The notes under the pieces: model-generated
Databases searched by the model: none
The model's input: only the letters and a program-made list of their open reading frames with translations
What the model was told of the DNA's origin: nothing
Translations under genes and position numbers: made by a program
In this document: positions 35,525 to 43,813 of the stretch, in pieces
Layout: every line of letters starts with the position of its first letter
Numbering within the stretch: position 1 is the first letter of the stretch
From: SZUA-309 sp050185825
Lineage (GTDB): Bacteria > Pseudomonadota > Gammaproteobacteria > Pseudomonadales > Azotimanducaceae
NCBI GenBank assembly: GCA_050185825.1
Contig: JBFWZA010000019.1
Location: 1 to 64,000 of the forward strand
Direction of reading: 5' to 3'
DNA: 64,000 nt

Positions 35525-36995
35525 CGTTCTGCTCCGCGAGCCCTGCCCGACGTTCGGCCAGCGCCGCGACGATCTCCCGATGCCGGTGCCGGTCGAGGTG
35601 GTGCTTGGTGTAGCACCAGACGCTCACCACCGCAAAGCCCGCGACGATCGGGCCGTACACGAGGCCGAGCCAGATGATGGTTTCCGGCGGCACGTCCGCC
35701 GCGGTCTGGATCGCGACGCCGCGTGGCCAGCTGATGAGATCCAGGGCGATACCGCCGACCACGTTGCCGATGCCGGTGGTGAACTTGCCGGAAAACGACA
35801 CGGACGCGAAGAAGATGCCTTCCTGGCGCTTCCCGGACTTCAGCTCGTGCTCGTCCACGATGTCCGCCACCATGGAGCCGAACGTCACCAGCGCCTGCAC
35901 GACACCGATGCCCTGCACGAACTTGATGCACACCAGGGTCACCAGCAATGCGTCGGTGCCGTTCTCGGGGAACCACCCGAAGATCCGCAGCACGACGGGG
36001 ATGATCTGGCAGAGTGCCCACCAGGCCGTGCCGAAGACGATCGACGGCTTCTTGTCGAAGATCTGGTTGAGCCGCCTGGCCACCAGGGTGCCGAGCATCA
36101 CGCCCACGGGATAGGCGGTGAAGAACAGCACGTTGCCGGTGGGGGAGAGCTCCCAGAAGTAGGTATTCATGTGCAGGTTCAGGGCGCTGTCCACGCCCAC
36201 CATCATGAAAACGATGAGCACCCCGGAGAACAGCCAGGCAAACGACCGGTTCTGCAGCGCCTCGCGGATTTCCCGGAACATGCGCAGCCCCATGCCGCCC
36301 AGGCTCAGCCGTTCGGGCGCGCCGCTCGGCTGCGGCAGGTAGGGAATCTGTGAGCGCGTGCCCCAGGCGGACACGAGAATCGACACCACCATCAGAATGG
36401 ACATGGTGAAGGCGAAGGGCGCGTAGGCCTCGACGCGGAACTGCCCCCTCGGCAGATCCGGACTCGAGTAGAAGAACAGCGTGAAGCCGATGACATAGAC
36501 GGCCAGCTGTCCGAACGTGGAGAAGAACTGCCGGAACGCGACGACGGTGGTGCGTTCCTCGAAGTCGTCCGTGAGCTCGGCGCCGAGTGCGATGTGCGGC
36601 ACGTGGTACAGCGTCATCGCGCCGCGGGTGAGCACCGCAAAGGTGAGCAGCCAGCCGAAGAGCTCGAACTGCCCGAGCCCGGCCGGCGGATGAAAGAGAA
36701 AGAAGAACGAAATGGCCAGTGGCAGCGCCGCGAGATACATGAACGGGTGCCGGCGGCCAAGGCGCGAACGCCAGTTGTCGGACAGGGAACCGGCAATGGG
36801 ATCGGTGATCGCATCGAAAACCAGGGCGATGCCGACCGCCAGCCCCGCCAGGGTGCCGGACAGGGCAAGCACCTGGTTGTAGTAGAAGAACAGAAAGACG
36901 CCGAAGGCGCCGTTCTTCAGTCCCTCTCCCGCCTGTCCGAATCCGTAGGTGAGCTTGGTGGCGAAGGAGAGCGGCGGTCGCGTCACGGCTGTCAA
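35490..36995 (-). CDS. GPH-family sugar/cation symporter-like permease
   Basis: 501 residues, about 12 membrane helices. The N-terminal KLTYGFGQAGEGLKNGAFGVFLFFYYNQVLALSG, the FDAITDPIAGSLSDNWRSRLGRRHPF loop and the YHVPHIALGAELTDDFEERTTV segment fit the glycoside-pentoside-hexuronide symporter group (MelB type). The substrate is probably a glycoside or a non-sugar used by marine-type members. No glycosidase gene is nearby. It is divergent from a thioesterase gene across 159 bases. Confidence 0.85.
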   Translation of the reverse strand: MTAVTRPPLSFATKLTYGFGQAGEGLKNGAFGVFLFFYYNQVLALSGTLAGLAVGIALVFDAITDPIAGSLSDNWRSRLGRRHPFMYLAALPLAISFFFLFHPPAGLGQFELFGWLLTFAVLTRGAMTLYHVPHIALGAELTDDFEERTTVVAFRQFFSTFGQLAVYVIGFTLFFYSSPDLPRGQFRVEAYAPFAFTMSILMVVSILVSAWGTRSQIPYLPQPSGAPERLSLGGMGLRMFREIREALQNRSFAWLFSGVLIVFMMVGVDSALNLHMNTYFWELSPTGNVLFFTAYPVGVMLGTLVARRLNQIFDKKPSIVFGTAWWALCQIIPVVLRIFGWFPENGTDALLVTLVCIKFVQGIGVVQALVTFGSMVADIVDEHELKSGKRQEGIFFASVSFSGKFTTGIGNVVGGIALDLISWPRGVAIQTAADVPPETIIWLGLVYGPIVAGFAVVSVWCYTKHHLDRHRHREIVAALAERRAGLAEQNDAGKPRAVRTA

Positions 36996-37154
36996 CGCTC
37001 ACCTCCGCCCGGATGGCTTTCCACGCTGCCTCCGTTCCCCACGGAAATCCCCCTTCGTTCGTCCTGCTTCCGCGAGCCGAAGATGATCAGTCCTCCACAC
37101 CGGTGGGTCAAGGTATGATGACCGTATCGTGCAGACCGGGTAGAGAACCGCCCC

Positions 37155-37637
37155 ATGTGGGATGCTCCCATCATCACTCCTGACCAGTCCCTGGAAGCCG
37201 GCTGGATCGACTACAACGGCCACCTGAACATGGCCTACTACAGTGTGCTCTTCGATCGTGCCGTGGACCACGTCTACGACCTGCTGGGCATAGGTGCCGA
37301 GTACGTTCGCACGGAGGCCGGCTCGTGCTTCACCATGGAAGTGCATCTCAATTACCTGAACGAGCTCACCCTGAACGATCCCGTTGCCGTGGCCCTGCAG
37401 CTCATCGATTTCGATGAGAAGCGTCTGCACTTCTTCGAGACGATGACGAATCGCCGCACGGGAGAAACGGCGGCAACCAGCGAGCAGCTTGCACTGCACG
37501 TGGACATGACCAGCCGCCGCAGCGCGCCGTTTCCGGCAGCCATCCTCGAACGCATCGAGAGTCTGCACGAAGCCCACCGCGGACTGCCGAAACCTGAGCT
37601 GCTCGGCCGTGTGATCGGTATCCGGAAGAAGAACTAG
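37155..37637 (+). CDS. Hot-dog-fold thioesterase, CdhB/betainyl-CoA type
   Basis: 160 residues. The 4HBT-like hot-dog fold is visible in DYNGHLNMAYYSVLFDRAVDHVYDLLG (about 19-45) with the conserved Asp/Asn-Gly-His-x-Asn active-site motif. The set resembles the carnitine-degradation thioesterase family that hydrolyses betainyl-CoA. It is followed with no gap by an MFS transporter gene, whose GTG starts directly after its TAG, so a two-gene catabolic/uptake unit is likely. A possible -10 (TATGAT, 37114-37119) is upstream without a clear -35. Confidence 0.8.
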   Translation: MWDAPIITPDQSLEAGWIDYNGHLNMAYYSVLFDRAVDHVYDLLGIGAEYVRTEAGSCFTMEVHLNYLNELTLNDPVAVALQLIDFDEKRLHFFETMTNRRTGETAATSEQLALHVDMTSRRSAPFPAAILERIESLHEAHRGLPKPELLGRVIGIRKKN

Positions 37638-38942
37638 GTGGACACGCCAGGCGAGCTGCGGACGCATCCGCCCGCCAGATACTTCTACGGATGGGTGGTC
37701 GTGGGCGTGGCAGCCTGTCTGGGTTTTCTCGGCACAGGGTTCTACTCCTACTCCCGCGGTGTGTTCCTGCCCTCGCTGGCCGAGGAAATCGGCAACGGCA
37801 GCCGCTTCGCCATCGCCATGGGATTCTCGGTGGCGGGCATCACCACGTCGCTGCTTGCACCTTTCGTCGGTCGGATCCTGGACCGACACTCGCCGCGCCG
37901 CGTGATCCTCGCAGGCATCGTGGCCGTCACCCTCTCCTACCTGCTCCTTGCCGCAACCCAGAACCTCTGGCAGTACTTCCTGATCGTCGGGCTGGGCATG
38001 GGCGTCGGTATGGCCGGCATGGGCGGGCTGGCATGGCACCGGTCCGTGATCAACTGGTTCGATCACTGGCGAGGCCGCGCCATCGCGATCGCCGTCATGG
38101 GTGCATCGCTGGCCGGGGTGATGATGCCGCCGTTGGTTACCGTGCTCGTCGACAGCGTTGGCTGGCGGGGTGGGTTCGCCACCTTCGCAGCGATCACCGG
38201 CGTTACCCTGCTGCCGCTCGTCTACTTCCTGATGAAGGATCGGCCGGAGGAGATCGGCGAGGTTCGTGACGGGCGCCGCTACGTGGAGCGCAACGCGCGG
38301 GATGTGGTTGCGGATCCCGAAGATGCACGCGTCTGGCACTGGAAGGAAATGATCCGCGCCCCGGCCTTCTGGGCCATCGCCCTCATCTTCGGCTCCATGA
38401 CCTGCGTTTACTCCGCTGTCATGCTGCACCTCTTCGGTCACCTGCTGGACATTGGCATTGCCGCCACCTCTGCCGCCCTGGTGCTCTCGGCCACCGCGCT
38501 CTTCTCTGCGCTCGGCAAGCCGGTGGTGGGCTGGATGTCCGACTACCTCGGCGCCCGGATCACGATCTGGATGGCCCTGGCCATGCAGGGTCTGGCACTC
38601 TTTCTGTTCGCCGGTGCGGACTCCCTGACCACCGCCCTGCTCGCTGCCTGCACCTACGGCTTCGGCTACTCCGGCATGTCGCCGCTGCGGACCTTCGCCA
38701 TCTCCACCGCCATGGGCAGCGTTTCCTTCGGCGCCGCCAGCGGCGTGATGCGCATCGTCGAGCTGCCGCTGGTGATCTCCGCCTCGCCCCTGGCCGGCTT
38801 CATCTACGATGCCACCGGCAGCTATCGCATCGCCTTTCTCATCCTCTGCGGGCTCATGGCGGTTGCCTGCGCCGGACCCTTCTTCATCCGCGCCGGTGGC
38901 GCGCGCGAGCGCCGCAGAAAACAGTCGGAGAACTCCGCATGA
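37638..38942 (+). CDS. MFS transporter (OFA/monocarboxylate-type)
   Basis: 434 residues, 12 membrane helices. YFYGWVVVGVAACLGFLGTGFYSYSRGVFLP near residues 17-47 and the loop-2 motif GRILDRHSPRRVI (75-87) mark the major facilitator fold. The YGWxVV start is typical of oxalate/formate and monocarboxylate transporter relatives. Likely substrate is an organic acid. GTG start at 37638 is adjacent to the thioesterase stop. The stop overlaps the DUF1622 gene by four bases. Confidence 0.88.
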   Translation: MDTPGELRTHPPARYFYGWVVVGVAACLGFLGTGFYSYSRGVFLPSLAEEIGNGSRFAIAMGFSVAGITTSLLAPFVGRILDRHSPRRVILAGIVAVTLSYLLLAATQNLWQYFLIVGLGMGVGMAGMGGLAWHRSVINWFDHWRGRAIAIAVMGASLAGVMMPPLVTVLVDSVGWRGGFATFAAITGVTLLPLVYFLMKDRPEEIGEVRDGRRYVERNARDVVADPEDARVWHWKEMIRAPAFWAIALIFGSMTCVYSAVMLHLFGHLLDIGIAATSAALVLSATALFSALGKPVVGWMSDYLGARITIWMALAMQGLALFLFAGADSLTTALLAACTYGFGYSGMSPLRTFAISTAMGSVSFGAASGVMRIVELPLVISASPLAGFIYDATGSYRIAFLILCGLMAVACAGPFFIRAGGARERRRKQSENSA

Positions 38943-39289
38943 AGTTCACGGAAGTGATTTCTCTCGCCGGTTACGGCATCGAGACCGTGGGCGTGCTGAT
39001 CATCCTGATCGGTTCGACCGTCGCCTCCTTCACGTACCTGCGTACGTTCCGGAAACTGCCGGAAGGTACCGCCTACCAGTCGCTGCGACGTCAACTCGGC
39101 CGCGCCATCATCCTCGGCCTCGAGTTTCTCATCGCCGGCGACATCATCCGCACGGTGATCGTCGCCGACACGCTGGAGAACATCGCCATTCTGGGCCTGA
39201 TCATCCTCATCAGGACCTTCCTGAGCGTCACCCTGCACCTGGAGGTGGAAGGGCGCTGGCCCTGGCAGGCGGAGCGCCGCGACGCCTGA
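38939..39289 (+). CDS. DUF1622-family membrane protein
   Basis: 116 residues with two to three membrane helices (near 10-30, 53-75 and 79-95). The segments YGIETVGVLIILIGS, RRQLGRAIILGLEFLIAGDIIRTVI and LIILIRTFLSVTLHLEVEGRWPW are the family signature. Function unknown; it commonly accompanies transporters. It begins inside the last codons of the MFS gene (ATGA overlap). A hairpin terminator follows the stop. Confidence 0.88.
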   Translation: MKFTEVISLAGYGIETVGVLIILIGSTVASFTYLRTFRKLPEGTAYQSLRRQLGRAIILGLEFLIAGDIIRTVIVADTLENIAILGLIILIRTFLSVTLHLEVEGRWPWQAERRDA

Positions 39290-39298
39290 TCCGCGGCG

Positions 39299-39325
39299 AA
39301 AAAAAGGGGAGCCACGTGGCTCCCC
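39299..39325 (-). terminator. Intrinsic terminator of the acyl-CoA dehydrogenase gene (bidirectional stem)
   Basis: Perfect ten-base-pair stem GGGGAGCCAC (39306-39315) with GTGGCTCCCC (39316-39325); the tip bases would open as a loop. Seven adenines at 39299-39305 precede it on the plus strand, so on the minus strand the stem is followed by seven T's. This fits rho-independent ending of the minus-strand gene at 39350. It lies in the gap between convergent genes and may also stop the plus-strand unit. Confidence 0.9.
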
Positions 39326-39349
39326 CTGTTCCGCGTGGCGCGGTGTGGG

Positions 39350-40489
39350 TCAGTAACCTTCCAGCTCGCCGTAGCGGTTGCGGTGGAAGTTCACGTCGCC
39401 GAAGGTCTGCTCGGTGATGGCCGCCCGCTTGATGAAGAAGCCGATGTCGAACTCGTCGGTCATGCCGATACCACCGTGCATCTGGATACCTTCACGGGAC
39501 ACGGTGTGGAAGGTCTCGCCGACCTTGGTCTTGGCGAGGCTCGCGAGCTTGGCGATCTCTGCGGCATCGCGGCCTTCATCCAGCGCGGTCAGCGCTTCGA
39601 GCACGCAGGACTTGGAGAGCTCGATCTCGCAGAACATGTCCGCGGCGCGATGCTTGAGCGCCTGGAAGGAACCGATGGGCACACCGAACTGCTCCCGCTC
39701 TTTCAGGTAGGCTACCGTCCGCTCGAAGCACTCCTGGGTGCTGCCGAGCATCTCCGCGGCGATGCCGATGCGGGCGATGTCCAGCATCGGGTCGAGCACA
39801 TCGGCGCCCTTGCCCACCTCGCCGATCACGCCCTCGGCCTTGACGCTCGCGAGCTTCACGTTCGCCGCGTTGCGGGAATCCACCATCATGGTGCGGGTGA
39901 TTTCCACGCCCTTGGCCTTGGCATCCACCAGCAGCAGCGTCAGGCCGTTCCGGTCGCCTGCCTTGCCGGCGGTGCGCGCCACGACGATCAGCTTGTCTGC
40001 GACGTGCCCGTCGAGCACGAACGTCTTCTCGCCAGACACCTGCCAGGCACCGCCGGACTCCTTGGCGGTGGTGGCGATCCCGTAAGGGTTGTGACGGTGG
40101 GACTCCTCGAGCGCCAGGGCCAGCAGCAGCTCGCCGCCGGCAATCTTCGGCAGGAGCTCCGCCTTCTGCGCATCGGAGCCACCGAGGTTGATGGCGGTGC
40201 CGCCGACCCACACCGTCGCGAAGAGCGGGCTCGCCGCCAGCGTCCGGCCCGTTTCCTCCGTCACCACGCCGAGGCCCTTGTAGCCGAACGCGAGACCCCC
40301 ATGCTCTTCCGGGAACGGAATACCTGCCCAGCCCAGCTCGACCATGGCCTTCCACGTCGCGCGATCGAAACCGTCCGGGCTGTTCGAATCACGGAGCTTG
40401 CGGAGCTGCTCGATGGGCGCGCTGTTGGCGCAGAAGTCCTTGGCACTGTCTTTGAGCATGTTCTGCTCTTCGTTCAGAATCATTGGCAT
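39350..40489 (-). CDS. Acyl-CoA dehydrogenase, beta-type, no partner adjacent
   Basis: 379 residues. As in the beta subunit at 29.1-30.3 kb, the SEPGAGSD-type motif is degenerate (LALEESHRHNPYG near 123-136). REQFG and MHGGIGMTDEF are kept, and the C-terminus (DVNFHRNRYGELEGY) is short. It should belong to a heteromeric enzyme, but no alpha-type gene flanks it. Partner could be elsewhere, or the pair at 28-30 kb could share subunits. The gene ends at a strong terminator and is a single-gene unit. Start ATG at 40489. Confidence 0.88.
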   Translation of the reverse strand: MPMILNEEQNMLKDSAKDFCANSAPIEQLRKLRDSNSPDGFDRATWKAMVELGWAGIPFPEEHGGLAFGYKGLGVVTEETGRTLAASPLFATVWVGGTAINLGGSDAQKAELLPKIAGGELLLALALEESHRHNPYGIATTAKESGGAWQVSGEKTFVLDGHVADKLIVVARTAGKAGDRNGLTLLLVDAKAKGVEITRTMMVDSRNAANVKLASVKAEGVIGEVGKGADVLDPMLDIARIGIAAEMLGSTQECFERTVAYLKEREQFGVPIGSFQALKHRAADMFCEIELSKSCVLEALTALDEGRDAAEIAKLASLAKTKVGETFHTVSREGIQMHGGIGMTDEFDIGFFIKRAAITEQTFGDVNFHRNRYGELEGY

Positions 40490-40521
40490 GGTTGTCCCCA
40501 GATACCCGTCAGCAAAGCGGT

Positions 40522-41049
40522 CTATTCTAAGACCTTGGTGTAGATCCCATCAAACCAGGATTGCCATCCTTCCTCGTCATCGAGCTCTTCGAAAAACTGC
40601 CTGACGCGGCCGTCCGGCATCGGTGTCCAGCGGCCGCGGAACGGCCGGACGTCGCCCGTCTGCCGGTAGGTGATCTCGCCGCTCAGCACCATGCTGCCGT
40701 CTTCCACAGGACCACCGGCGATCTCGATCAGGCTGGCCGCCGAAACCCACACCTGCCGCCAGCGGTCGGCCGTCGGGTCGTAGAAGCTCATGCTGTATCC
40801 CTCCCCGCCCCCGGCGCCGGTCCACGACTCCCGGATCAGGCAACCGTCCGCCGACGACTCGATGCGGTTGGCGCCGGCCCTGCGCCCGTCCTCGAGGTGC
40901 ACTTCCCAGCGGCCCAGCCAGAAATCCAGCGCCCGGTAGACCTCGGCGCTGCAACCGTCGGGCGCCTCCGCCCAGGCCGACGGCAGGGCCAGCAGCAGCA
41001 CCAGGCCGAGCAGGCCCTCACGCAGAATTACGTTCGGATTACAGGTCAT
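40522..41049 (-). CDS. Secreted DUF1579-like protein
   Basis: 175 residues. A Sec signal peptide (about 1-28, GLLGLVLLLALPSAWAEA) and a domain with FWLGRWEVHLEDGRR, SYMSFYDP-type strands and WTPMPDGRVRQFFEE are consistent with a periplasmic lipocalin-like DUF1579 fold. The start ATG at 41049 was chosen; the frame could extend but adds non-signal residues. It is divergent from a tail-anchored small protein gene. Confidence 0.72.
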   Translation of the reverse strand: MTCNPNVILREGLLGLVLLLALPSAWAEAPDGCSAEVYRALDFWLGRWEVHLEDGRRAGANRIESSADGCLIRESWTGAGGGEGYSMSFYDPTADRWRQVWVSAASLIEIAGGPVEDGSMVLSGEITYRQTGDVRPFRGRWTPMPDGRVRQFFEELDDEEGWQSWFDGIYTKVLE

Positions 41050-41153
41050 ACATGCCCCTCGCGGCGCCGATGACGCCGATTTCCTAGAATTCCGCGTAGT
41101 TTCAACCACCTTCCGGCCCCACGGCCAGGGTGGTCCGACCACAGGGAGTGGAT

Positions 41154-41390
41154 GTGAAGCGACGGTTTGCCGCACTGCTGATGACGATGGCGCTCGGGGC
41201 GAGCGCTCCGCATGGCTTCGCGATCACAGACGACGATATCTTGTCAAAAAATCTGCCAGTTACGGAAGAGGTAGCGGCAGAACCGGCAGACGCGCCCAGC
41301 GCCTCCCTTCTGGACCTGTCGCTCTTCGGCGTCATCACCCTCGGGGTGATCGGTCTCTTCTGGATCCGCCGCCACACCTCCGAGCTCTGA
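41154..41390 (+). CDS. Small secreted protein with C-terminal membrane anchor
   Basis: 78 residues from GTG 41154 (GGGAG at 41143-41147). An N-terminal signal (RRFAALLMTMALGASA), a short acidic Ser/Ala/Pro middle and a C-terminal hydrophobic helix followed by Arg-Arg-His (FGVITLGVIGLFWIRRHTSEL) are visible. This three-part layout resembles PEP-CTERM/LPXTG-like sorting tails, but the VPEP motif itself is absent. It may be a surface or periplasmic small protein; no family. Confidence 0.6.
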   Translation: MKRRFAALLMTMALGASAPHGFAITDDDILSKNLPVTEEVAAEPADAPSASLLDLSLFGVITLGVIGLFWIRRHTSEL

Positions 41391-41423
41391 CCGCCTGCCG
41401 CCAACAGGGTAGAGTGGGCGGCC

Positions 41424-42116
41424 ATGACCCTGGCCACCCTCCAGCATCGACTCACCCGCACCCTGCCGGATGCCCGCATCGAGCCGGTCACGCTGCCCGA
41501 CTGCGGCGGGTTGCGCCTCGGCCTCATCAATGCCGACTACCAGACCGGACCGCTGGACCCGGACGTCATGCGGGCGGTCATCCGCGAACCGGCCTACTGG
41601 TCGTTCTGCTGGGGCAGCGGTCTGGCGCTGGCCCGCTATCTGCTGGGCGAGCCGCGGTGGGTACGCGGCCGGACCGTGATCGACCTGGGCTCGGGATCAG
41701 GGGTGGCCGCCATCGCTGCCGCACTGGCAGGGGCACGCCGGGTCATCGCCTGCGACATCGACCCGGACGCGCTGCTGGCGACCCGCGCCAACGCGGCGCT
41801 GAACGGGGTGATGCTGGAAGCTGCCGACCGGCTGCCGTCGGCCGAGGATGGCTCGCCGCTGATCGCCGACGTCCTGCTCATGGCGGACGTGCTCTACGAC
41901 CGGGTAAACCTGCCGCTGCTGAAGACGGCTCAGCGGCATGCGCACGAGATCCTGGTGGCGGATTCGCGGGTCACCACGCTACCGGACACGGACTACCGGG
42001 AGATCACGACCATCGAGGCGCGCACACTGCCGAACCTCGGCGAGTTCGACGAGTTCCGTACCGCCCACCTCTTCCACTGGCAGGCGCCGTCCCGGGACGG
42101 CGTCAGCGGGAGCTGA
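41424..42116 (+). CDS. METTL20/ETFB-KMT-like methyltransferase
   Basis: 230 residues. SAM-binding motif I is DLGSGSGVAAIAAALAGA (about 91-108). The preceding AYWSFCWGSGLALARYLL is typical of lysine methyltransferases of the METTL20 type, which modify electron transfer flavoprotein beta in mitochondria and bacteria. A plausible role is tuning ETF interaction with the four acyl-CoA dehydrogenases in this window; no ETF gene is seen here. A small 14-bp overlap with the convergent gene downstream is present. Confidence 0.85.
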   Translation: MTLATLQHRLTRTLPDARIEPVTLPDCGGLRLGLINADYQTGPLDPDVMRAVIREPAYWSFCWGSGLALARYLLGEPRWVRGRTVIDLGSGSGVAAIAAALAGARRVIACDIDPDALLATRANAALNGVMLEAADRLPSAEDGSPLIADVLLMADVLYDRVNLPLLKTAQRHAHEILVADSRVTTLPDTDYREITTIEARTLPNLGEFDEFRTAHLFHWQAPSRDGVSGS

Positions 42117-42798
42117 GCTCCAGCATCGCTTCCGCATCGTAGTAGCGGCGGCTGAGCGCCCGCTCGGTCACCGTCTCCGGATCGTCGAGCCAGGCGTTGA
42201 GTGTCGCTTCGTCCGGAAACGCGAGGAGGATCATGTAGTCCCACGACCGGTCGCCTTCGAGCACCGACACCGGCGTGGACCAGACCAGCTGACCGTTCCG
42301 GGCCGTGGCGGAACTCATGAGGCCATCCAGCACGCCCGGGTCCGTCCCGCGGCCGAGCGCCAGCAGCCAGAGCAGCAGGACCTCGTCCTGGACGATCGGG
42401 CCCGGCGGTTCGGGCGTACCGAGCAGCACCGGCGCCCGGCCGCTGGTCAGGGTGCGGTAAGCGCCGCTCGTCAGCATCTGCACCACGGCGGACCCCTCGC
42501 CGAATTCCAGCAACGCCACGTCCGTGAGCTCGTCCCGGCTGCGGCCGGCGTGCAGCGCCTTCAGGCTGCCCCGCCAGAGGAGCTGCGCACCCTCTTCACG
42601 GAGCAGACCGCCGAAGGTCTGGAAGTAGGCGGCGGGCTCGGCCTCGTCCAGCAGGTGCACCAGATAGTAGGGCGTGCTGCGCCGTTCCTCGTCCAGCGCC
42701 AGCGACACCATGGCCGGACCCGCCCACCAGAGCAGCACCCCGGCACCGAGGGCGAGCACCAGGACAAAGAACACAAAGGTGAGGAACGAACGGCTCAC
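42103..42798 (-). CDS. Membrane-anchored protein with DUF1330-like C-terminus
   Basis: 231 residues from GTG 42798. A hydrophobic segment (SFLTFVFFVLVLALGAGVLLWWA, about 4-26) acts as signal or anchor. The C-terminal WDYMILLAFPDEATLNAWLDDPETV resembles a small antibiotic-monooxygenase/DUF1330-type ferredoxin-like fold. Such domains bind haem or small ligands or degrade them, but the rest is unfamiliar. An upstream in-frame ATG at 42936 overlaps the alpha/beta hydrolase gene and was not chosen. Confidence 0.65.
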   Translation of the reverse strand: MSRSFLTFVFFVLVLALGAGVLLWWAGPAMVSLALDEERRSTPYYLVHLLDEAEPAAYFQTFGGLLREEGAQLLWRGSLKALHAGRSRDELTDVALLEFGEGSAVVQMLTSGAYRTLTSGRAPVLLGTPEPPGPIVQDEVLLLWLLALGRGTDPGVLDGLMSSATARNGQLVWSTPVSVLEGDRSWDYMILLAFPDEATLNAWLDDPETVTERALSRRYYDAEAMLELSSR

Positions 42799-42901
42799 TG
42801 ACGCGGCTTGTGACGCTGATGGACGGCGCCATGTTAGCTCATTAGACGGTCCCTCTGCCGATGGGGTACGCTCCGAGCTCCAACAGGAGCAGCGCCGCTG
42901 C

Positions 42902-43813
42902 ATGACCGAGCCCCGACGTCTCACCGTGGACGCCAACGGCGTTCGCCTGAACCTCTACGCCCTCGGTGAGGAATCCGAGAACCCACCCGTGATCATGCTC
43001 CACGGCATGCGCGACGTGGCCCTGAGCCTGATGCCGGTGGCAGAGAGGCTCACCGGGGCCCATCCGGTGTACCTGCCCGACCTCAGAGGCCACGGCGCGA
43101 GCGACAAGCCGGGGGGATATTCCATGGCGCAGCTGGTCTACGACCTGCACGCGGTGATCGAAGCACTGGGGCGCACACCGGTGGTGCTGTTCGGCCACAG
43201 TCTCGGCGGTCACGTGGTGTGCCGGTTCGCCGCGCTCTTTCCCGAGCGGGTGAGCGCCGCCGTGGTGGTCGAGGGGCTCGGCCCGCCCGAAGGTCGACGG
43301 CCCTCGGATCCCGCGCAAGCACTGGCGGCGGAAGGTGCCCGGCTGCTGGCGACCCTCGGCGCGCCGCATGTGCCACGACCGCTGCCGAGCTTCGCCTTCG
43401 CGGCCGAACGCCTGCTCGTCAACAACCCGCGGCTTGCGCCGGAGCGGGCACTCGAGCTGGCCAGGCTCGGAACGTACACCGGCAGCGACGGCGCTCTGCA
43501 CTGGGCCTTCGATCCGCGGGTGCAGTCCGTGTTCGTCGGAGCGGACACCGACGCCAACGAGCGCTACTGGTCGGCCGTGCGCTGTCCCACGTGCGTGATC
43601 GCCGGCGCCTTTGCCGGCGAGTACTGGCGATCCGCCGTGCCCGCCGGCTCTGACTGGACCGGCGAGTTCGCGCCGGGTGAGCTCGAGGCCCGGGTCGCGC
43701 TGTTTCCGGATGCGGAGCTCACCACGCTGCCCGGCTCCGGTCACATGGTGCACTTCGACGAGCCGGAGGCGCTCGCCGGAGCAACGCTGGATTTTCTGAG
43801 GAGAAGACTATGA
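42902..43813 (+). CDS. Alpha/beta hydrolase
   Basis: 303 residues. The nucleophile elbow GHSLGG (about 100-105), the oxyanion region HGMRDVALS and the terminal PGSGHMVHFDEPEAL with the catalytic His are intact. LPDLRGHGASDKP gives the second loop. The substrate could be a lactone, ester or haloalkane. The stop overlaps the DUF169 gene by four bases (ATGA). Start ATG at 42902. Confidence 0.87.
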   Translation: MTEPRRLTVDANGVRLNLYALGEESENPPVIMLHGMRDVALSLMPVAERLTGAHPVYLPDLRGHGASDKPGGYSMAQLVYDLHAVIEALGRTPVVLFGHSLGGHVVCRFAALFPERVSAAVVVEGLGPPEGRRPSDPAQALAAEGARLLATLGAPHVPRPLPSFAFAAERLLVNNPRLAPERALELARLGTYTGSDGALHWAFDPRVQSVFVGADTDANERYWSAVRCPTCVIAGAFAGEYWRSAVPAGSDWTGEFAPGELEARVALFPDAELTTLPGSGHMVHFDEPEALAGATLDFLRRRL

